Assembly: GCA_007115705.1 (NCBI GenBank)
Contig: QXEO01001827.1
Span: forward strand, 62,001 to 126,000
Length of the DNA stretch: 64,000 nucleotides
Source: Dactylis glomerata
Lineage: Eukaryota > Streptophyta > Magnoliopsida > Poales > Poaceae
Reading direction: 5' to 3'
The position numbers and the translations under genes were made by a program. The notes under the pieces are model-generated. The model ran no database searches, was not told the DNA's origin, and worked only from the letters and a program-made list of their open reading frames with translations. This document shows positions 47,590 to 59,537 of the stretch, piece by piece (positions within the stretch are counted from its first letter, which is position 1; each line of letters starts with the position of its first letter).

Positions 47590-50106
47590 ATGGAAAACAA
47601 AGAGTTCTTTAGTCTTTTTCCTGAGTTTAGATATGAAGTGTTTGAAGAGAAAACTGAAAAACCTTTGGAGCTTAATTTGCATGCTAATAGTGTTATTAGT
47701 ACGAATGCTTTGAATCCCATTATTGCTAAAGCTATAGAAAAGTCTAAGCTTGGGGAAGCTGGTTTTGTTAAGTATGATATTTTTAGTTCCCCTGCTTTAG
47801 TGGAGAAAGTTTGTTCTGATAATATTTTATCTCCCATATGTGATGTTTCTAATGATTCTTGTGCTCCTCATCCTTTTAAAATACCTACAAAGATTGTTGA
47901 ACGTGTTATGAATAACCGCTATTCAGGAGATGGAACAGTCCCTCCGGGTGATCATTTACTCTTTATACAAGAATTATGCGAGTTGTTCAAGTGTGCAGGT
48001 ATTTCATCAAGCCAAGTTAAGAGGAAGCTATTCTCTTATTCACTGAAGGGTAGAGATGCGGAGTGGTATAGGCTGCTAAAGGATGGTCCATCTATTGGCT
48101 GGGAGGAAATTGTACCTCTCTTTTATTCTAAATTCTATCCACCAAGTGAGATTCATAAAGATCGTAATCAGATATACAATTTTTGGCCTCATGATGGAGA
48201 AAGCATTGCCCAAGCATGGGGAAGATTGAAGTCACTAATGCTCAAATGTCATATTCATGATCTTCCCCATAATATTGTTATAAATAATTTTTATGCAAGG
48301 CTTTCAGGATATTACAAGGACTATCTAGATGCATGCTTTGATGGGTCTTTCACAAGCAAGGATGTTGACACCAAGTGGGATCTGCTTGAAACAATTCAAA
48401 ACAATATTGAAGGTTGGGATAGCGACAAAGGTAAAGGATCAGGTATGAATTACGAGTTTGATTGCATTAAGTCTTTCGCTGAAACTGCTAATTTTCAAGA
48501 GCTTAGTGCTAAATATGGTCTTGATCCTCAAATTTTGGTTGATTGCTTTAAAGCCTTTGCTTCCCATATGAATGTTCCTAAAGGAAATGGGGACGTGTAT
48601 CATGAACCTTTTAAGGACACTTGCATACAAAGTGATATTGTTATTGATGAATCCAATAAACATGCTCAAACTTCTAAAAGTCCTATTTCTTATAAGCATG
48701 TTAATTTTTGTGGAGTACATAGACCTTGTGAACAGAGTTACAACAAGGAAGATTATTGTGTCCACCATGCAAATGAAGAAACCCAAATGTGGTACATGGA
48801 TATAGGCGAGATCGGTAAAAAGGTTTGTGAGCTTTATCCTTTTCTTTGTAAACATTGCAATGACATAGGTCATTTTAATTTCCAATGCTCGAGCCCGAAT
48901 AGTTACTCTTCTAGTACCTTAAGTTTGTATTGTGATGACAAGATTACTCTCAATCAGCATGATGAGCTCACTTTGTTCTTGGCGTGTGAAGAGATATCTA
49001 GAAAGATTGCTTTAATAGATATGAATGACGTTGATATTGATAGCACCCTTCGTGATTGTCGTCTCTATTGTGCTAAAGATTGCCTTGCAAATACTTACAT
49101 ACAAAATCTTATAAAACTTGATATTTTGCCAAGCTTTGACAGGACTGATAGATGTTTTTATCTTATTAATAGAGAGGAGGAATCCTCCAAAGTTTCTTCT
49201 GTTGTTTCTGTCAGCAAACCAGATTATGTGAAGAAGATGCCTTTCCCTCCTAAAGAATATGTGGAGAAGATGCCCTTCAAGTCTCTCCCTCCTAAAGGAG
49301 AGAGTAAGAAGAGTATGAAGAAGAAGAAGAGGAGTAAGAGGCGAGAGGACACGGTATCTTCCCCTAAGCGTTATGATCCTGCTATAGATTATGATAATTC
49401 TGATTGGGATGATGTTCCTATGCCTGTTACCTATGTTAGTGATCATGATTGGGAAAAACACTCTACTTTTGATATTGAAAATCTTTTTGATACCAATTCT
49501 AAGGTTAATAATTGTTGTACCATTAGTACTATCCATGTTCCTTCTTATGATGATATGTTTGATGAATATGCTTTGAGAAATAGCTGTTCTCTAGCTTGTG
49601 ATGGTTATGATGATGAGTATAATATTTTTAGTTCACCTACTTTTGAGGAGAAAATTAGTTATGATTACAATATGCCTCCTATTTTTGATGATTATGGTGA
49701 TGAGGATAATTATTCTGTTGAATCTGCTCCTACTACGATTGTTCATGTGGGGAGTATTAATCCTTTTATGCATGTGGCTCATGATAGGGATGCTTTATGT
49801 GATAGTTATATTGTTAGTTCTATTCATGATGCTACTGAAAGTTATTATGAGAGAGGGAAACATGGTTTGATGGATCTCAACAATATTGAGTTTCCCCTCT
49901 TTATGTTGCAATTCTTGAAGTTGTACTTGTTTTGCCTTCCTATGCTTTTTGCTTTGCGCTTTTATGACTTGTCTCTTTACAAGACTATTTTTCATAGGAA
50001 GTGGTTTAGATTTAAATGTGTTCCATACTTGCTTTTTGATGCTCTCTATTGCTTTAAGTTCCTATATGGCGCCTTTGCCTCAAGCTCTTATATGGTGCCC
50101 ACATGA
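47590..50106 (+). CDS. gag: gag-like protein of element F, intact 838-codon ORF
   Basis: ATG 47590 to TGA 50104-50106 with no stop. Residues about 110-260 fit the retrotransposon gag domain (PPGDHLLFIQELCELFK, GRDAEWYRLL, FYSKFYPPSEIH, ESIAQAWGRLKSLM). A CCHC knuckle CKHCNDIGHFNFQC lies at residues 420-433. A Lys/Arg-rich patch (KSMKKKKRSKRRED) near 575-590 could bind nucleic acid. The following 200 residues are Asp/Tyr-rich. The last 60 or so are strongly hydrophobic (FMLQFLKLYLFCLPMLFALRF), with one or two possible membrane segments. No protease or RT follows. It would form the particle coat; enzymes must come from elsewhere. Its open frame in a copy with about 3.8 % LTR divergence is notable. 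Confidence 0.85.
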   Translation: MENKEFFSLFPEFRYEVFEEKTEKPLELNLHANSVISTNALNPIIAKAIEKSKLGEAGFVKYDIFSSPALVEKVCSDNILSPICDVSNDSCAPHPFKIPTKIVERVMNNRYSGDGTVPPGDHLLFIQELCELFKCAGISSSQVKRKLFSYSLKGRDAEWYRLLKDGPSIGWEEIVPLFYSKFYPPSEIHKDRNQIYNFWPHDGESIAQAWGRLKSLMLKCHIHDLPHNIVINNFYARLSGYYKDYLDACFDGSFTSKDVDTKWDLLETIQNNIEGWDSDKGKGSGMNYEFDCIKSFAETANFQELSAKYGLDPQILVDCFKAFASHMNVPKGNGDVYHEPFKDTCIQSDIVIDESNKHAQTSKSPISYKHVNFCGVHRPCEQSYNKEDYCVHHANEETQMWYMDIGEIGKKVCELYPFLCKHCNDIGHFNFQCSSPNSYSSSTLSLYCDDKITLNQHDELTLFLACEEISRKIALIDMNDVDIDSTLRDCRLYCAKDCLANTYIQNLIKLDILPSFDRTDRCFYLINREEESSKVSSVVSVSKPDYVKKMPFPPKEYVEKMPFKSLPPKGESKKSMKKKKRSKRREDTVSSPKRYDPAIDYDNSDWDDVPMPVTYVSDHDWEKHSTFDIENLFDTNSKVNNCCTISTIHVPSYDDMFDEYALRNSCSLACDGYDDEYNIFSSPTFEEKISYDYNMPPIFDDYGDEDNYSVESAPTTIVHVGSINPFMHVAHDRDALCDSYIVSSIHDATESYYERGKHGLMDLNNIEFPLFMLQFLKLYLFCLPMLFALRFYDLSLYKTIFHRKWFRFKCVPYLLFDALYCFKFLYGAFASSSYMVPT

Positions 50107-52679
50107 GCATCTTTGCAAATTACTGCGCCTAGCTCAAAGGCGTTAAAGAAAAGCACTCTTGGGAGATAACCCATTGTTTTATTTTCAGTACTTTTTCTTT
50201 TATTTGAATATTGGAAGTTATTACTACTGTAATAACCGCTCCTTATCCTTTTTATTTCGTTGTTGTGCCAAGAGAAGCCTCTAATTTGAGTGAGGTAAGA
50301 TTTGGGGATGTTGCTGTCCTGAAACAGTTTTTAGTGCTGCACCGTAAAACTTCGTGAAACTTCTCTGTATATCTTTTGGACCTGCGATTTCTTGTGCATA
50401 TGCCCCAGGTTATATCCAAACTTTCATTAGTTGAACACTTTTTGATTTGAGCAACAGAAAACCCCTTAAAAATTCGACCTTTGTCAGCTGTTCTGTTTTG
50501 ACAGATTTCTGCCAATATTTGTGTTTGCCGCTTTATTGCTTTCTTTTTGAGTTCTTTTGATCATGGAACTTTTGGGGAAGTTGCTACAGTGGTTTATACT
50601 TTATATGTGGTGTTTTGTGTTGAAACGTGAAGCAAAAAGGGTTGATTCATTATTATGTTTATGCTAATGTTGCTAATATAATTGTGTTTAGTTTTGTATG
50701 AAGGAAGTTTTCAAGTGTAGGGATTGGAGAATGATGAGATGAGTTGAAGAATGGACAAAAGCTCAAGCTTGGGGATGCCCATGCACCCCAAGAAATATCC
50801 AAGAAATACAAGCGTCAAAGCTTGGGGATGCACCCGAGACACCCCTTCTTCATCGGCAAAAATCAGGTCACCTTTCAAGACACTATATTTTTATTGCTTC
50901 ATGCACTATGCGTTTTTTTAGAGCGTCAGTTGTTTTTGTTTTCAGTTTTCTTTTGCTTTGTTTGCTGCAATAAATGTTTGGATCACATCATGTGTTTGGA
51001 GAGAGACATGCTCCATTTTTCATTTGCCAAGAACACTCCGTTTTTCACTCTTATCGTTTCAACGAGTGTTCTCTTTTTCTGCTACTACGTTTAGCTTGCA
51101 TTTTTCGCCTTGATTTTTGTTCAGATCTTGTTTTATCTTTGCATCAAGGTGTATTTGGACCTCTGGTATATGTTGGTTTTCCTCAAAAGAGTTTCCTCAA
51201 AAAGGTTTGAATGGTGTTGGAAAAGAGAAAAAAGTTTCATGCAAAAAAGTGGTACAAAAAGGAGCTTGTTTAGACTGTGGCTTAGACTTTTGCATGTCAT
51301 GTTTGATGCCATTTTGATAGTATGCTTAGTGATTTTTGCTGTAGCATGACTTGTCTCAAATGACTGAGATTGCTTAATGAGCCTTTGAAAAAATCATGCG
51401 TTGTTTTTATTATATGGAAGCATTTATTTGGTTTTCTCCTTTGATGCTTTATTTGGGTTGACTTGGCGCATGCTTACACCATGTTGACTACAAAAATAAG
51501 TCGCCTATAGCCTCTACGATCATTTAGTTTCTGACTTTTGATGCCATCTTATGCTTCTTTTAATGTTGCTTTGTCGCTTTGCATGATTATGGCCGTTATT
51601 GCTCTCTTAGTTGGTCGCTCCCAGTCTTTTGCTAGCCCTCGCCTTGTACTGAGTATGAGCTCTACTCGTGCATCCAACTCCTAAAAACCAAGTTTTGCCA
51701 AAGTGTCCACTATAAATTCCTATGCATGGTATTTGCAAGCCATTCCAAGTAAATTTTCATGTGCTACCTTTCAAAAAACCTTCAAAATACTTCTCATTAT
51801 GTGACACTGTTTTTAGCTCATGGGTATGTAGTGGTCGGATTTGCTATCTTCCATATTGTCTTATTCCAAAAAGAAAAAAAAAATAAAAAAAAGGCGCTCC
51901 TCCATGGAATGTGAATGTTGGTGGGCACCCGATGGAATCGGTTAGCCATGGTTTGTGAAAGGAAAAAAGGTGGGAGTGCCAAGCTTTATAAAAGAGCACA
52001 AAAGTGCCAATCTCTCTCCCAAAAACTTGCCTCATTTTTGTATGGAAGATAGTAAGAACCCCATTGCCAGTCGTTGACAAAGACAACCACCTCTCAAAAC
52101 CAATTTTTATCTCTGTTTTACAAATGAAAAGCTCTAGCACATGTTTAATCACTGCTTCCCTCTGCGAAGGGCCTTTCTTTTACTTTTATGTTGAGTCACC
52201 ACCTTCTATCTTTATGCACCATTAGGAGAGCATAGTTGTCATTCTGAGTATAATGTGCATTGTCCCAAAGTTTTCATTGATTGATTCATGATCATGGTTT
52301 CACTTGTTCTTAAATTACTTGTATCTAGTCGCCCTCTTAAACTTGAAGGTGTCCTATGCATTTATGTTTTGCTATTCCATGAGGGACAAGCTGAAAACCA
52401 TTTGTAGGTTTTTCCTTATGATTTGAACACACGTTTGACTTTCATTGTTTCATTTTTATGATCTTTTGTTTGTGTTCATTTTTCATGTTATAACATGGTT
52501 GCTAAGTTCTTATTGTCAAGATTATATCTTTCATGCCCATGTTTTAAGTTCTTATGATCCCAGCTCACAAATGCTTACATAGATGATCAAGATTGTGTAG
52601 GTGCATGTCACCTAAAAAATTATTTCTTTTGTTATCACTTACCTACTCGAGGACGAGCAGGAGTTAAGCTTGGGGATGC
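50107..52679 (+). other. non-coding 3' internal region of element F
   Basis: 2.57 kb without a recognisable ORF where pol would be. The 14-mer AAGCTTGGGGATGC occurs at 50765-50778, 50818-50831 and 52666-52679, the last abutting the LTR as polypurine tract. An A-rich run lies at 51867-51896. Confidence 0.75.
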
Positions 52680-54216
52680 TGATACGTCTCCAACGTATCT
52701 ATAATTTTTGATGCCCCATGCTTGTTTTTACACCATTTGCCTTGTGTTTCGTTACACTTCGTGGCATTTTTATGCATTTTACGGAACTAACCTATTGACA
52801 AGATGCCACAGTGCCAGTTCCCTGTTTTCTGCTGTTTTTGTGTTTCAGAAATGCTACACAGGAAATATTCTCGGAATTGGACGAAACAAGTTCTAGAACT
52901 CCTATTTTTCCCGGACAAAGGACAAGGACCGAAAGAGAGCCGGAGGGGGGCCAGGGGCCAGCCTCACACCAGAGCGGCGCGGCCCAGCCCCTGGCCACGC
53001 CCCCTATGTGTGAGGAGTCCCTGGCAGCCCCCTGACGATGCCCCTTTGCCTATATAAAGCCGAGGGATGGAAAACCCTAAGGGGGTCGGTCAGCAATTTT
53101 CTAGAAGCAGTTCCACAGCTCCGCTGCCACCGCCGACAAATTTCGGGGGACAGAAGTCTCTGTTCCGGCACCCTGCCGGGACGGGGAAGTGCCCCTGGAG
53201 CCATCTCCATCGCCGTCTCCGCCGTCTCCATCGACCTCACCGCCATCTCCATCAACCTTGCTGTCTCCTATGATGAGGAGGGAGTAGTTCTCCCCCGGGG
53301 CTGAGGGCTCTACCGGTAGCTATGTGGTTCACCTCTCTCTCCCATGATGTGATCTTTATGTGATCGTGAGCTTTGTATCATGTTGAATAAGTAGATGCTA
53401 TTCTTCTTCATTATGTGTACTCTAGTGTGTTATTAAAGTAATCTATTCCTCCTGCCATGGTGTAACGGTGACAGTGCGTGCATCGTGGTGGTACTTGGTC
53501 TAGGCTACGATTGTGATCTCTTATGGATTATGAGAATAATTATTACTATGATAGTATTGAAGTGATCTATTCCTCCTTTCATGGTGTAATGTTGACAGTG
53601 TGTGCACTGTGTTAGTACTTGGTCTAAGTTGCAATAATATTTATCTTGAATTGTGATTTGATTTGGATATCTCTATGAGTGGTGTTTGTCAAGTACTTGA
53701 TGAACTTTAAGGGGTGCTTCTGTAGCCACTACGCAATGATTAGTGTTATTCAATAGGAGAGTAATTCAGAGTACCATAGTGAAGAGAAGTTATTTATTTG
53801 TTCAATTATGTTATATTTGTTGGGAGTGTGTCCACTAGTGAAAGTATGATCCCTAGGCCTTGTTTCCAAGCTTTGCACATTGTTTACTCGCTGTTTTGTT
53901 ACTTGTTTGCTTGCTGCCATTTTTATTCCAGACTGCATTTAGTACTTATAATCATCTATACCACTTGTATTTCACTATCTCTTCGCCGAACTAGTGCACC
54001 TATACATATTACAAGTGTATTGGGTATGTTGGGGACACAAGAGATTTTTTGTATCATAATTGCAGGGTTGTTTGAGAGGGATAGCTTTGACCTCTTCCTC
54101 ACTGAGTTTGATAAACCTTGGGTGATCCACTTAAGGGAAACTTGTTGCTGCTCTACAAACCTCTGCACTTGGAGGCCCAACACTGTCTACAAGAACAGAA
54201 GCGTGTGTAGACATCA
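52680..54216 (+). repeat. 3' LTR of element F
   Basis: 1537 bp, begins TGATACGTCTCCAACGTATC. Includes small indels against the 5' copy near 53093 and 53210. Confidence 0.93.
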
Positions 54217-54221
54217 CCCTC

Positions 54222-54934
54222 GTGGTGAGGTAAAGCCCCTACTTCCTGCCTTCTTGTATTATGATGTGACACCTCGCGAGGAGTACAAGGCCTTGGTTAC
54301 AGAGCTCTAGCTGGCCAGAGGTAGAAGAACCAACTTAGCCTAGCTAGGAGCTCAGAATTGGGGATCCCTTCTAAGGGGCAGCCTCCCCTCCTTTTATAGC
54401 GCCGAGGTCCTCCTTCCCCTCATCAACTTGGGGAAGGGGTTGCCACAATACGGCCAAGGAGAGGGACAGCTGTTGTCTTCATTCTTCGATGGACTTAGTC
54501 TTCATAGAGTAGTGGCGCCGGTCCACGGGAGTGGGTGGAGGAAGGCTGACGTCCTCCCCTGGCGCCCTGCACCGTCCACCCTATTTTTAGGGGGCTGGCA
54601 ACAATCACTGTGTAGCTTTATGCAGGCATGGCAGGAGCTGGTCGCCCGCTTGTCGGGATAGCATGGATGGTACGCCATCTTTTGATCTTATCTTCTCGCT
54701 CAACACTGGAATGTGCTGAGCTGGTGCAGATCTGATCCCTCCCCTCATGAGGTCCTCATGAGGAGGTCTTCTAGTCCTTAGCAGTTTTGTCGTCATTCTC
54801 CTGATGAGGCGCCTCCTCATGAGGGTCTTCTTTGCTAGCCTTCGGTCTTCGTTTTGCTCCCAGGCCGAAGCTGGGCCATTGAAGTGGCCTAGGAGCAGAT
54901 GGACCGGGATACCCCGATATCTAGAACACCGACA
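54222..54934 (-). repeat. 5' LTR of element D, part 2
   Basis: 713 bp homologous to 17513-18225, with the TATA box at 54391-54398. Ends ACACCGACA, then CAAGC, the target copy of D. Confidence 0.9.
54391..54398 (-). promoter_or_regulatory. TATA box of element D
   Basis: TATAAAAG on the minus strand in the 5' LTR; the transcript would enter part 1 at 45906, but element F now lies between. Confidence 0.6.
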
Positions 54935-54939
54935 CAAGC

Positions 54940-56447
54940 TTAATATTTTCATTGAATAGAGACTGTTTCTAGTCTGTTCATGCATGTGTCAAGGGTAACA
55001 TGCTTTTCTTGTGACGTTTGATCACGTCACAACAAACCACTTATTTTTTCTATATGGCAAGAGATTATGAAATTTTAAACTTCAATATTTCAGAAATTCT
55101 GATATGGAAAATAATAAAATAAAATTCAAACAATGAGCATAACATTGAATAATGATAATAATAAAATAAAATTATGTTATTTATATCCAGCAAAAGAAAA
55201 TGCAACACCACTAGGACATATATATGTTACATTTGTTGATCATTGGCATGAATTTTTCCTATAACTAAATTGTTTGGTAGTTTTTTAAAAGGAATATGTT
55301 GCACTATTTAGTTAGCTTTAGTTTTCCCGCCATCGAATCATTTGGCATGTCAGCAAGTTTGAAAGAAACAACTATACATCAATAGAAGTCTCTTATCAAT
55401 GAAGAATAAGCCCCATCATGCTTTTGGCCCTTTTGTGGGTGTGGGTGGCTTGATCTGGTTATCTTCCCTAGTTTTATCTTATCTCGCATGTGTTGCCATG
55501 ATTATCTATTTCTGTCAGACTTTTTATTCAGTACTTTGCCATGGTCTGTACTATGATACTTATTACTCTCTAGTTGGTTTATCTGAAACTTGGTTGGATA
55601 CACTGGTCAAATATTTATCATATTTTGTTCACATTTTGTATGGATAATAAACCCTACTAGATGATGGACTAGAAAGTCCTTGATTGGGATGCGAGAGGTT
55701 TGAATGCCAAGGGCAAAATTTTACTGGTTTATAATAAAATCCCTGCAATGTTATATACTTCAAGAATCAAAAATAATTACTGTACAATGTTATATACTTC
55801 AAGAATCAAAAATAATTACTGTACAATGTTATATATTGTCTTATACTGTGAGCTTATATTGTGAGCTTTTATTGTTTTCAAATGGCAATAGGATTGGCAT
55901 GTTCTTATACTGTACAATGTTATATATTGTCTTATACTGTGAGCTTATACTGTGAGCTTTTATTGTTTTCAAATGGCAATAAGATTGGCTTTAATATACT
56001 TCAAGAATCAAAAATAATTATTGTACATTATTTTTATTGGCATGTTCTTATACTGGCAATAAGATTGGCATGTTCTTATACTATGACTTTTATTGTTTTC
56101 AAATGTCAATAAGATATACTATGAGCAGTTTTTGCAATGATATACTTTGAGCAAAGTCTGGGGGCATTTTGTGCTTCTATGGACAACAATGGTGGAAAGG
56201 CACATGTTGTGTCTTTTATGTATATGTTGTCGACATTATGTGTTGGAAAGGCACACAATTTTGCCTTCTTTTGTTAATTGTTGTAGGTACTTGAAAATGA
56301 GTGTCTGTTACTCCCAAAATGTTGATTTATTTCTGTTTCGGTGAGAAATGGGCACTCCTAGGTAGCCATTTATAGGGGAGGTGCTGCCAAATTTTCCGAT
56401 CGAATTTTTTTGTACTAAACATTTTTCACTTTTTTTTAGTGCAAACA
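54940..56447 (+). other. CACTA G: probable intron before the second gene
   Basis: AT-rich DNA resuming after element D. It contains tandem duplications (see the repeat entry). An acceptor-like T-rich tract ends just before ATG 56448. No gene seen. Confidence 0.5.
55746..56115 (+). repeat. local tandem duplications in the CACTA intron
   Basis: A 39-bp unit repeats perfectly at 55746-55784 and 55785-55823. A 91-bp unit that begins with the same CAATGTTATATA repeats at 55824-55914 and from 55915. Further fragments of the unit follow to about 56115. Confidence 0.8.
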
Positions 56448-57149
56448 TGTCGATCGGACATGTCAACGACGGCGCTGGCCCTTCTAATCAAATGAGTGTC
56501 AAAGAACATGCCCAGCCAGCCAACTTGCCATTTTGGATGCAATCCCAGAGGGCGGCTGAGGAGAAGGAAATAGATGTCATGGACAGAGATGGAGGTAGAG
56601 ATGATCAGGGTGGCGACGGAGACTACGAGGGTGGCAACGGAGACTCCGAGGGTGGAGACGGAAACTCCGGCGATGATGAGACCACTAGAGGCGGCGAGCG
56701 CACCAATGGCTCTGAGGATGACACCACCGATGTCGGCGAGCGCACCAATCTCATCGAAAGAAGAAGGCCATTAGGAAGGATCAGGACCCACCGATGCTCG
56801 GCACAAAACGTGAGGATTTCACCAAATTGTCAAAGAGCGGCGCACCCGAGGAGCCTAAAGCCCTTGCCGCAGGATACGAGATACAGATCGGTTGCATCGT
56901 CCAGGAGGCCATGATGATCAACATGAGGAACCTCTGAGATCCGGCAATGCGCATCTTGTCCAGCTCCTACTACAGAAGCTTCATGAGTGATACCGGTTCT
57001 CGCCGGAGTACAACAACCAAAACCTCAAGGACAATGCGGTGAACCAGCTGGCCCTTACGACGATGAGCACGGCCTTGGCCAGCTGGAGAACCTGGGTGAA
57101 GAAGTGGATTGACAAGAAGGAAAGCTAAGAAGAGATCAAGAAGCACGAG

Positions 57150-58075
57150 TGATGGGGCAAAGGTGTCCGATCTTTCGATGAGATCTTGATATGTCGATTT
57201 GGTGGGTGGAGTTCGTGCTTGACGATCCGACTACACGTGCGAAGCTCGTGCGCCAATGCAATCGCTAGGACAATCTCCGGGAGTTACTGATCTTGCGGAT
57301 GCACGATCAGCCTGACCAGCGAGGGTCTTAATTCCTACCTGAAATCGAGAACAAGTAAGAACTAATACTGTAATCAAGATATTGCGGATGAAAGATGCAT
57401 GCTTTATTCAAAAGGTGGGATTCCGAATAGGCGGTCTTCTTCTGGGCGATTGGCCTCAAAAGTCGAGCTCGTAGTTGCAGGAATGGCTAACTTTAGTCTA
57501 AACAAAAATCCAAGTTCTAATGATGGCTATGGGGGGTATTTGAGGAGGAAAAGGTAGGGGTGCGACCAGCCATGGGTATGGTGGTCGAACGGAACCCTAA
57601 CAGGCCTTTTCTCCTCAAATCCGGACTCCTAAAAGTGGCTGTCTTATTTGCTGCGAAAATTACATGGGCCTAGCCCAAAAATAAAAGTGACGCAGCACCA
57701 TATTTATCCATGGATGAATTTATGAAGTAGCTCTTTGTATATTTCGTCCAAGTCTTCATCCTTCATTATGGTGGCTTCAAAGTTCTGAAATCTCCACTCG
57801 TGGCATCTTCTTCCATCCTCAAACGCTTGCTGCCATCTCCATGCACGATCATGCTCCAATGTTTGTCCCTCTCATCCATGCTAGGTCCATCATTCCTAAT
57901 AGTAACAAACATATCTGATTTAGGCAGCATCATATTCTCATGTATGTGAGAAAGAGTTCCAAGAAATGAAAATACCTGATAGTTAAGTTGCTTGGCACAA
58001 GCTCGAGTGATAGGTCCTTATATATGTTCCGCTGTAGGTGCAGCGGGTTTATCAATAGATGGGATGTCCTCATCA
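57150..58075 (-). repeat. 3' LTR of A'
   Basis: TGATGAGGACATCC to GCCCCATCA on the minus strand, close to the LTRs of A over its full length. Confidence 0.9.
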
Positions 58076-58389
58076 TGCTCCCCTTCTTGAATTGAAGTCG
58101 TCCTCGACGCAACCTCCTCTTCTTCACCGAAGTAAGGCTTTAAATCTACAATGTTAAATGTAGGACTTACCGTACCAAAATTTGCAGGAAGCTCAAGTTT
58201 ATATGCATTATCATTGATTTTCTCTATCACCTTAAAAGGACCATCAGCACATGGCATTAACTTAGACTTGCGCAAATCAGGAAAACAATCTTTGCGCAAA
58301 TGCAACCAAACAAGATCACCAACCTCAAATACAACATGCTTTCGTCCTCTATCCCCAGCAACTTTATACTTTACATTCATGTGTTCTAT
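58076..58389 (-). pseudogene. integrase C-terminal fragment of A'
   Basis: About 105 residues on the minus strand (VGDLVWLHLRKD, GPFKVIEKINDNAYK, FNIVDLKPYFGEE) matching the end of pol in A. The 5' side is truncated in front of the MNVKYKVAGD segment. Confidence 0.85.
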
Positions 58390-58818
58390 TGATCGGACAC
58401 GAAGATCTCATCAATGAGCCACTGCTAGAACACGATGACTATGTCCTCTTCAAGGAGGAGTTGGACACCAATATCTTCAAAGCTCTATCGGCGTTGGGGA
58501 AGAAGATGTATGACCAGAACATAGGTCACCACCGTCTTGGGAGTGGTGGTTATAGAGGAATCCAGCCGGTGTGGGACGCCGAGGACGCCGAGCTTATTCA
58601 TCTTGGCTAGCCCAACATGTTTGACAAATTCACAGACCCGTAGGTCTGGAACTTTGTGTGGGCCCACTACTTCCTGTGCCCCAAGACCAAGGAATTCAAA
58701 ACCACATACAAGGCTGTGCAGGAGTTCGAGAAACCCGTGGTAAGCAACTCACCGCGGATCTCAAGTCAATTTGTAATCAATAATGAACCGATGATTCTAA
58801 TTGGGTTCATGAATCCTT

Positions 58819-59235
58819 TTGCGGGAAGCTGAAATAGCGGCCGAGGCAAGTTGCTCCACCCCAGGGCTATCAGAGCCTTGGGACACTCCTTTCAACAGGG
58901 TGACGTATGCTATCAAGAAGAGGCCCAAGCACAAGAAGATGACATCCGCTGGACGTGTTTCCGGCTTTCGGATGAGCACGAAAGTCGGCGACTACTTCAA
59001 AGAGGACTCAAAGACTAGAAAGGAGAGAAGAAGTAAGTTGGAGGAGGCGCAGAGGCAAGAGATTGCAGATCTCAAGGTGCAAATGGTCGCACTACCGGCG
59101 CAGATGGAGAAGTTTGAAGCAAGGTTGCACCAGGTCATTCCTCCTCAACTGTGGGAGGGTCTAGCAGCGTGGAATGCCGCTGGTGGAGTTGGGCCGATAC
59201 CGGTGCCCAGCGTGTCTAGTAGCAACTCGGCCTAG
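58819..59235 (+). pseudogene. coiled-coil block of the CACTA second gene
   Basis: 138 codons: PWDTPFNRVTYAIKKRP, GYFKEDS-type motif, then charged helices (ERRSKLEEAQRQEIADL) of a probable coiled coil. It ends at a stop at 59233, and a Pro-rich linker with VPNTNTQPPPPP continues in the same region to about 59440. Confidence 0.65.
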
Positions 59236-59537
59236 CACATGTCGCCGAACATGTTGACCCCGCCCTCCTACCCATCGGCAGAATCGTTCACGGGGCTGAG
59301 CCCGGTGGCCGCCGACACCAACAATGCGCAGCCGGCACCGGTGCCCAACACCAACACACAGCCGCCGCCTCCGCCGAAGCCCAACACCAACGTGCAGCCA
59401 CCGTTGTTTCATGCTGCACCCGAGCGCAATCAGTAGCCGACACAGCCTCGCATGTCCACCTTGGCCGAGCTCGACGCCCTCACCAAGGTAACTAATCGTA
59501 GGCTCGACTTCATACACTTTGTTGTCCTTTTTGATGA

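Larger units (their letters stand above)
45907..54216 (+). mobile_element. LTR retrotransposon F, gag-only gypsy-type (Athila-like)
   Basis: 8310 bp with LTRs 45907-47449 and 52680-54216, exact target duplication CCCTC (45902-45906, 54217-54221), and a tRNA-Asp primer site. It holds one 838-codon gag-like ORF and no protease, RT or integrase, so it depends on another element. The tRNA-Asp primer and the AAGCTTGGGGATGC purine tract are those of Athila-like elements in grasses. About 58 LTR differences by eye in 1540 bp (about 3.8 %). Confidence 0.92.
17325..54934 (-). mobile_element. LTR retrotransposon D, Ty3/gypsy Tat lineage, minus strand, split by four later insertions
   Basis: LTRs with TGTCGG...CCGACA ends lie at 17325-18225 (3') and 45722-45906 plus 54222-54934 (5'). 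Flanks GAAGC and CAAGC match at four of five bases. D's own DNA, about 10 kb, is 17325-20043, 21470-22367, 30303-35677, 45534-45906 and 54222-54934. Gene order gag, protease, RT, RNase H, a second RNase H, integrase on the minus strand, plus an antisense ORF near the 3' LTR, fits the Tat/Grande-Retand type. LTRs differ at roughly 55-65 of 900 positions, older than everything nested in it. All coding parts are frameshifted. Confidence 0.88.
57150..58389 (-). mobile_element. truncated gypsy element A', same family as A
   Basis: On the minus strand a complete 926-bp LTR (57150-58075), the same length as in A, preceded by 314 bp of pol end (integrase C-terminus, GPFKVIEK) that stops abruptly at about 58389. 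The rest of the element and the 5' LTR are missing and no target duplication is visible. It splits the second CACTA gene. The LTR-encoded tail has a stop just after its start. Confidence 0.88.

Noticed and set aside
53798..54310. 170-codon ORF in the F 3' LTR running into D
   Set aside because: It crosses the F/D boundary at 54216 and matches no family; shadow of LTR sequence.
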